A stretch of 64,000 nt of DNA from contig NZ_JACJQJ010000034.1 in assembly GCF_014696615.1 (NCBI RefSeq), positions 16,253-80,252 on the forward strand, given 5' to 3'. Shown here piece by piece: positions 59,501 to 64,000 of the stretch; within the stretch, counting starts at the first letter, position 1, and every line of letters begins with the position of its first letter. This DNA comes from Nostoc linckia FACHB-104. Lineage in GTDB: Bacteria > Cyanobacteriota > Cyanobacteriia > Cyanobacteriales > Nostocaceae. The position numbers were made by a program, and so were the translations under genes. The notes beneath the pieces were generated by a model. The model did no database searches. It was not told the origin of the DNA and saw only the letters and a program-made list of their open reading frames with translations.

Positions 59501-62500
59501 CATTGATCATCTGATTCAGTTCGGTTAATTCCTGTCCTAGATAAAAAGCGTAGCCACAGGATATCGCCGCACTTAAGCAAGCAACCTCAATATCGCCAGT
59601 TTCTAGCGCACTACGGTAGGTTTCGTGCAAACCCAGAACAGTTTCCGATAGTGGGGTTTTCCAATGTTTGATAAAAGCATGAACTACATACCAATTGCGG
59701 GGTTTAAAGGATATTAGTTGCAGTCGTTCTCGCAGGCTTAATGCCAATTCTCCAAATTTATAGCCATTTTCAATGTCACCCATCAGACCAGATAAAATGA
59801 CCCCATAGTCACCGTAAGCAAATACAGAAACGGGACTATTGCCTGATTGGATGGATAATTCAATTTGTTTGAAAATCAGCAATGGCATGAAGCTAGAACC
59901 TGAAATATAGGCGGCAGATACCAAAACTGTCATTATTTCCATTGCTGCCAACAGTTGGGGGTTGCTCATCGGGGGCAAATCTAGTAAGCTGAAAGGGTCT
60001 TGATCTGCCCAAAGCGATCGCGTCACAAAAAAGGCTTGTTCTATATCTTCCTGGGTGGGTTGTGCTGGAAATTCAATGCCCAAGGAACGTAATACCTGTA
60101 ATCCAATTTGTATGGACTCTAACAATTTTCCCTGGGTTTTAGCTCCCATAATTCGGGTTTGCTGAACTTTAATGGTGTCTAGCAAGGCGTTGCTATTTTG
60201 TAATACGGTGTTTGCCCACCGTTCCATTTCCTCAAAATCAGTATGAAGATAACAGGCTTCAGTAATTTCTTCATGGAGTAACAGAGTCAGGGCATAATGG
60301 CTTTGCCAAGCAGTTGCAGGTAAAAGCTTGATGCCTGTGGCGAAATAATTGATCGCCACACCATAGGCGGTGGCAGTTTTGGCTTTGCGTCCAGCCGCTA
60401 GATTTAACTGTGCCAAGCTTTCCCGTTCTGATGGCTGTATGATCAGGGTAGTACCGATATTCAAATGATTGACTATCTCAAAAAGTCGCTCTTCTCTTTC
60501 ACTGACGGTAGAATTACGTAGTAATAGCTGACCTATTTCTAGATGGGTGGCTTGCTTGCGATCATCAGCAATCAAGGAATAAGCGGCTTGTTGTACTCGG
60601 TCATGTAAAAATTTGTATGTCACTGAATGGGAATTTTCTAATGTACATACAAGATTTTCTTGTCCAATATAAAATTTATAAACTTCATTAACTGGTACAA
60701 TCAATCCCGCTTGTAAGGCCTGCCATAAATCAGCAGATACCTGAATTGGGGATGTTTGGGCAACAATCGCCAAAGTATCTAAATCAAAAGCATTGCCAAT
60801 ACAAGCAGCTAACTTTAGCAAATGTTGAGTTGATGGCGATAGTTTTTGTAGTTGGTAACTCATAAAAGTCACAACGTCATCTGTTACCGCTTGAGTTGTT
60901 ACTTGTGTAATGTCACATTGCCAACAACCCAACTCAAAGTTAAATTGAATTAATTCATCTTGATGTAATGCTTTGAGAAATTGGGTAGCAAAAAATGGAT
61001 TACCTTGGGTTTTTTGAAATACCAATTTAGAAAGAGGAGATGCCAATAATTCTGAGCATTTGATTGTATCAGCAACTAATTGATTTATTTGGATTTGATT
61101 GAGTGGTGCTAATGTAATCGTATTAATTATTGCCGAAGTTTTTTGTAACTCACTCACAGCCAACATTAATGGATGCCCTGGGTTGACTTCGTGATCACGG
61201 TACGCCCCAATTAATAACAGATAACTCGTATCAACCATTAATAGCTGGATTAATTTTAATGATGGGAAATCTGCCCATTGTAAATCATCTAAAAATATTA
61301 CTAAGGGATGTTCGGCACTGGTAAAAACTTGAGTAAATTTTTGGAATAATAAATTAAAGCGATTTTCCGATGCTGTTCCTGATAATTCTATAGCTGGTGG
61401 CTGCTTGCCAATAATGCTTTCTAATTCTGGGATAACCTCAATAATGACTTGTCCATTATTTCCCAGGGCTGCTAATATTTTTTGTTTCCAGTTCTGGATT
61501 TTAGTATGACTTTCTGTTAATAATTGCCTCATTAAATCACGGAAAGCTTGCACGAATGCTGACAAGGGAATATTACGATTCAATTGGTCATATTTGCCTT
61601 GAATAAAATAACCCCTTTGTCGTAAAATCGGCTTATGTACCTCATTAACTACCGCAGTTTTACCAACCCCAGAAAAACCTGCAACTAGCATGATTTCAGT
61701 CGCTCCTTGACTGACGCTCTCAAAAGCTGTCAGTAGGGTTTTTACTTCAGTTTCTCGCCCATACAGTTGATCAGGAATCAGAAAGCGATCGCACACATCC
61801 CTCTGTGCAATGGTAAAACTTTCAATTCTAGCTGTTTCTTGCAATTGCACCCAGCATTTTTCTAAATCATACTTCAGTCCCAAGGCACTTTGATAGCGGT
61901 CTTCGGCATTTTTTGCCATCAATTTTTTGACTATTTCTGCAATTACATCTGGAATGTCTGGATTAATTGCATTTGCTAATGGTGCTGCTTTGGCAATATG
62001 ACAATGTATCAATTCCATCGCATCTTCGGAATGAAATGGTAGTTCTCCTGTCAAGAGTTCATAAAAAGTCACACCTAAAGAATACAAATCTGTGCGATAA
62101 TCAAGTCCCCGATTCATTCGCCCCGTTTGTTCAGGAGAAATGTAAGCCAGTGTTCCTTCTAAAACATCAGGATTGACTAAGGTTTGTGTTTCTCGTGGTA
62201 ATAAAGATGCAATACTGAAATCAATTAATTTAACTTGTTTAGTTTCTGGATTAATTAAAATATTACTGGATTTAATATCTTTATGAATAATTTTTTGATG
62301 GTAGAGAAAATTTAAAATATCACATAAAGATATAGCAATTTCTAAAAATTCTCTCAAGTTGGCTTGGTTTCCTCTTCTCCTTCTCCACTCTGACAGAGAA
62401 ATACCCCCAAAATCTTCCATGATTAATACATAACGATGCTGATAAGCTACAAGACTGTAAGCTTGAATGATTCCGGTGAAGTAAATATTTTTGATAATGG

Positions 62501-62678
62501 TATATTGATTACGAAAATTTACTAATTTACTAAACCTGGTATAAGGATTTTTCAGCAGTTTAATCACTACTGGTAATGAATCATTGTCTCGATATCCGCG
62601 ATAAACAATGGTTCTGTAACCTTCATAAATGATGTCGCTAACTTGATACCCAGGAAGACTGACTTGAGAGCTAACCAT
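56580..62678 (-). CDS. Giant Ser/Thr kinase-ATPase-GAF-PAS-histidine kinase
   Basis: A 2032-residue signalling protein. Domains in order: a Ser/Thr kinase (about 10-270, catalytic HKDIKSSNILIN and DFSIAS in place of DFG); an AAA/ORC-type ATPase (about 290-650, Walker A GFSGVGKTAVV, Walker B VIFLDDLQWAD); and a long helical repeat region (about 650-1340). Then come GAF (about 1380-1540, ITNAGADKAALFLNYEG), PAS/PAC modules (about 1560-1790) and a histidine kinase. The latter has phospho-acceptor H in LATMSHELRTPLNAI and a GHKL ATPase (NLLNNAVKFTPEGG; DTGIGIAPENF; EGTGLGLALV). There is no receiver domain, so it needs a separate response regulator. The class is known from Nostoc genomes; the signal is unknown. 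Confidence 0.88.
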   Translation of the reverse strand: MVSSQVSLPGYQVSDIIYEGYRTIVYRGYRDNDSLPVVIKLLKNPYTRFSKLVNFRNQYTIIKNIYFTGIIQAYSLVAYQHRYVLIMEDFGGISLSEWRRRRGNQANLREFLEIAISLCDILNFLYHQKIIHKDIKSSNILINPETKQVKLIDFSIASLLPRETQTLVNPDVLEGTLAYISPEQTGRMNRGLDYRTDLYSLGVTFYELLTGELPFHSEDAMELIHCHIAKAAPLANAINPDIPDVIAEIVKKLMAKNAEDRYQSALGLKYDLEKCWVQLQETARIESFTIAQRDVCDRFLIPDQLYGRETEVKTLLTAFESVSQGATEIMLVAGFSGVGKTAVVNEVHKPILRQRGYFIQGKYDQLNRNIPLSAFVQAFRDLMRQLLTESHTKIQNWKQKILAALGNNGQVIIEVIPELESIIGKQPPAIELSGTASENRFNLLFQKFTQVFTSAEHPLVIFLDDLQWADFPSLKLIQLLMVDTSYLLLIGAYRDHEVNPGHPLMLAVSELQKTSAIINTITLAPLNQIQINQLVADTIKCSELLASPLSKLVFQKTQGNPFFATQFLKALHQDELIQFNFELGCWQCDITQVTTQAVTDDVVTFMSYQLQKLSPSTQHLLKLAACIGNAFDLDTLAIVAQTSPIQVSADLWQALQAGLIVPVNEVYKFYIGQENLVCTLENSHSVTYKFLHDRVQQAAYSLIADDRKQATHLEIGQLLLRNSTVSEREERLFEIVNHLNIGTTLIIQPSERESLAQLNLAAGRKAKTATAYGVAINYFATGIKLLPATAWQSHYALTLLLHEEITEACYLHTDFEEMERWANTVLQNSNALLDTIKVQQTRIMGAKTQGKLLESIQIGLQVLRSLGIEFPAQPTQEDIEQAFFVTRSLWADQDPFSLLDLPPMSNPQLLAAMEIMTVLVSAAYISGSSFMPLLIFKQIELSIQSGNSPVSVFAYGDYGVILSGLMGDIENGYKFGELALSLRERLQLISFKPRNWYVVHAFIKHWKTPLSETVLGLHETYRSALETGDIEVACLSAAISCGYAFYLGQELTELNQMINAYYPTIKNYKHSTSRHEHDIQQQTVLNLLGQGQGVPDQLRGAVFNLEIHIPQLQATNQRTALCLWYVNQCFLYYLFGKYAAASQISAQTAQYLDGAIATFLIPVYSCLDALIQLTQYATASSPEQQNILLKVQQYQNQLQYWGTLAPSNHQHRWQLMEAERCRVLGNKTDAIEAYDRAISLAQANHFLQDEALANELTAKFYLDWGKEKVAAGYMQEAYYCYARWGAKAKTDDLAKHYPNLLTPIFYLTKSGISGSLSTKSSISANKFSATLDLNTVLKAYQTLSSEIQLDRLLQNLTQLVITNAGADKAALFLNYEGTLQLGIKYFDHAVQSLERKAVDQCQQIPHALIHYVERTLETVITDGKNHVSTINDPYCLQFQPKSLLCTPILNQGQLLGILYLENAITSGAFTDERVELLKLLCSQAAISLVNARLYEQSQSYAQQLERSLQELRESESRFQTLAQNIPGVIFRAGINLKDGSRFTPYVSSGCYALYGVSAEAVMAGEYVLSDFEHPDDHPRIEQAIEQSIKNLSPFREEFRIISYTGKIKWIKVVSQPKIYPDGLMMSDGVLIDITEQQTALHERKQAEIALAESEAKFRGLVEGVTDVIWSAETDGTLSYLSPQFQTMFGLNSADYVGKSSLDLIHPDDLEGMLGSMRRIFEQGEKILNQEFRHLCQDGSYLWVTVNATPIYDAEGHVIRHQGIIRDISDRKRHEEQLEKTNAELIRATRLKDEFLATMSHELRTPLNAILGMTEGLQDEVFGKVNDKQQRALKTIESSGNHLLELINEILDLSKIASGQIQLNCANTAIIPLCQQSLEFIKPLAAKKSIQIESKLPIDLPTLYIDELRIRQVLINLLNNAVKFTPEGGSITLEFISPSATEPQNYLQIAITDTGIGIAPENFQRVFEPFIQIDSSFNRNYEGTGLGLALVKRIVELHGGEVTLTSELGVGSCFAIYLPLRVDNFCDSGIEPR

Positions 62679-62945
62679 AACTGGGTGAACCCTTGATATT
62701 TCTGTAAACTTTAGTATATATCAATACAAAAAATATCTGATAATCAGATGAGAGTTACGCATTGACAAAGAACTTAATCCATGTCATTTAAGCATCACAA
62801 ACATTGGTAAGATTTTCCACAATATAGTCGCGCACAACTAAAGTGAATAGGTTTCTTTGCAATTCATACCAATTAGAAATTGTGTTTTCAGAGCGTACCT
62901 ACATTTTGCATCAATAATGGACAGGGAGCTAACGACTTTCTACGA

Positions 62946-63019
62946 TCGCACCTTTCTCCAAGAGCCACCCCAGCTCCCCCAGCTTATCCCACGCAAGAAA
63001 GGTGCGACGAAATGGCTCT
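62946..63019. other. Interleaved inverted repeats (pseudoknot-like)
   Basis: TCGCACCTTTCT (62946-62957) pairs perfectly with AGAAAGGTGCGA (62996-63007), and AGAGCCA (62961-62967) with TGGCTCT (63013-63019). The arms alternate, which on RNA gives an H-type pseudoknot. A short open frame also covers this stretch but is not convincing. Confidence 0.4.
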
Positions 63020-63283
63020 CGAAAGCATTGATGAATAAGGCCTTTGAGCAATTAACAAAACTTCCTGCTTAGTTTTTGCTTACTTCTACCCCATCCCATC
63101 AGTAAATTCCTCATAATTAGGGACAGGCATTGAAAAAAATCTATATAGTTGCTCACGTATCCTGCCACAAAAACACAAGGAACATACTCAGCATTAGAGC
63201 ATCAAGATGCTACAGCCTGAATATAATATCAACTAGTACTGATGCAACACGCTCCAAAAAACTGTTGCTAGGAAAGAACTGTA

Positions 63284-63613
63284 ATGTACGATATTAAGGC
63301 TGAAATCCACTTGATTCCGATTGAAGCAGGAGGTAGGAAGAATCCTGCAAGCAGCGGTTTTCGTCCAGAATTTCGCTACGACAATCAGGATTGGATTGCA
63401 ACATTCTTGACTGATGTTGATGTTGAATGGGTATATCCGGGTCAAACAGTTGTAGCATATTTCAGTTTTTTGAGTCCCCATCGTCATCTTGGAAAGCTTT
63501 ATCCTGGCAAAGAGTTTATGCTTTGTGAGGGTGGTCGCATTATTGCCAAAGGTAAAGTCCTGAAAATCTTAGAGCTTGAGCAATCTGCTAAAAGATATCT
63601 AGAATTCGATTGA
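63284..63613 (+). CDS. EF-Tu C-terminal-domain-like protein
   Basis: A 109-residue stand-alone protein resembling domain III of elongation factor Tu: DIKAEIHLIPIEAGGRKNPA, then GFRPEFRYDNQDWIATF, VYPGQTVVAYFSFLSP and FMLCEGGRIIAKGKVLKIL. The strand pattern and the PVFSGYRPQFY-like segment match EF-Tu, but the GTPase domain is absent. Small proteins of this kind occur alone in bacteria; function is not known. A single gene in front of psbA. Confidence 0.7.
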   Translation: MYDIKAEIHLIPIEAGGRKNPASSGFRPEFRYDNQDWIATFLTDVDVEWVYPGQTVVAYFSFLSPHRHLGKLYPGKEFMLCEGGRIIAKGKVLKILELEQSAKRYLEFD

Positions 63614-63771
63614 AAGGGTAATATTTTAGATTTATTAATCTCAGTTACTAGCTATTGCCACTCAGTGACTACATTGTTAGGAATATTGAGAACCAATGGC
63701 GATTTTTAGCACAGCTTTGACCGTAAAAACTATTACATTTCATTGAACCACTAGGCGTAACTCAACCCCAA

Positions 63772-63810
63772 AATCAAAAGCGCCCCCCTTTGAGGAGAGC
63801 GTCTTTGATT
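63772..63810 (-). terminator. psbA transcription terminator
   Basis: Reading on the minus strand after psbA, AATCAAAGACGC pairs with GCGCTTTTGATT with one mismatch around a CTCCTCAAAGGGG loop, and a T-rich stretch follows. It is placed 32 bp after the psbA stop. Confidence 0.65.
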
Positions 63811-63841
63811 CAAAGCTAAATTATTGCACTGTCTGTTGTAA

Positions 63842-64000
<159 letters not shown>

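Noticed and set aside
62857..63072. 71-codon frame (or shorter from 62917)
   Set aside because: It coincides with interleaved inverted repeats; coding cannot be excluded but the structure explains the sequence better.

Overview
The window reads as DNA from a filamentous, probably heterocyst-forming cyanobacterium (Nostoc/Anabaena group). The palindrome GCGATCGC (HIP1) recurs throughout, heptanucleotide repeats of the AAGTCGG and TCAGAAR kind are scattered between genes, a CcbP-type calcium-binding protein is present, and the right edge holds the 3' end of psbA (photosystem II D1) on the minus strand. Most of the middle is plasmid-like: a CyRepA1-type replication protein, an actin-like partition operon, a type IV conjugation locus, a MobF relaxase, an ArdA antirestriction protein, several ribbon-helix-helix regulators and two tyrosine recombinases. 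Either a conjugative plasmid has integrated next to chromosomal psbA, or this is a large plasmid that carries psbA. The window alone cannot decide.

Layout. 0.3-3.1 kb: a membrane ferric-reductase-like protein and an HlyD-type adaptor whose last codons run into a 469-bp inverted-repeat element with six transposase-site-like repeats. 4-10 kb: an HNH nuclease pair, an integrase cassette, a thioesterase, a ribbon-helix-helix-like protein and a second integrase. 10-15 kb: the CyRepA1 replication gene, abutted by an IS200/IS605-like right end and preceded by several structured leader elements. 15.0-16.5 kb: an IsrB-type RNA-guided nickase with its structured omega RNA. 16.5-17.9 kb: a plasmid-type protein and an XRE regulator with operator-like repeats. 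18.7-30.7 kb: the transfer operon (pilin-like, VirB4-like, VirB6-like, VirB8-like, VirB10-like, VirB9-like, VirD4-like and accessory genes). 31.0-35.6 kb, convergent: a three-part relaxase/helicase/DUF3854 protein. 36.6-39.6 kb: an array of about 11-bp repeats, an actin-like ParM protein, a small partner, and a gene with a dnaX-like A AAA AAG slippery site joined in the -1 frame to a membrane extension. 39.9-44.3 kb: ArdA with a small inverted-repeat element in its leader, a ribbon-helix-helix regulator with two identical operators, and tandem YbjQ-type proteins. 44.6-54 kb: SAM hydroxide adenosyltransferase, hypothetical proteins, CcbP, DUF2811, another ribbon-helix-helix gene and a possible attenuator before a large coiled-coil plasmid protein. 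54.2-56.6 kb: a SLATT/DUF4231-like membrane protein and an AIPR-like protein. 56.6-62.7 kb: a 2032-residue Ser/Thr kinase-ATPase-GAF-PAS-histidine kinase. 63.3-64 kb: an EF-Tu-domain-like protein and psbA.

The most notable items are the possible -1 frameshift at 39115-39121, the IsrB/omega RNA element, the helically phased repeats before the actin-like gene, and three small non-autonomous elements with visible ends (3045-3513, 24911-25168, 40677-40862). Two of these have clear flanking duplications. No rRNA, tRNA or CRISPR array was seen. All assignments are by reading motifs; no database search was run.
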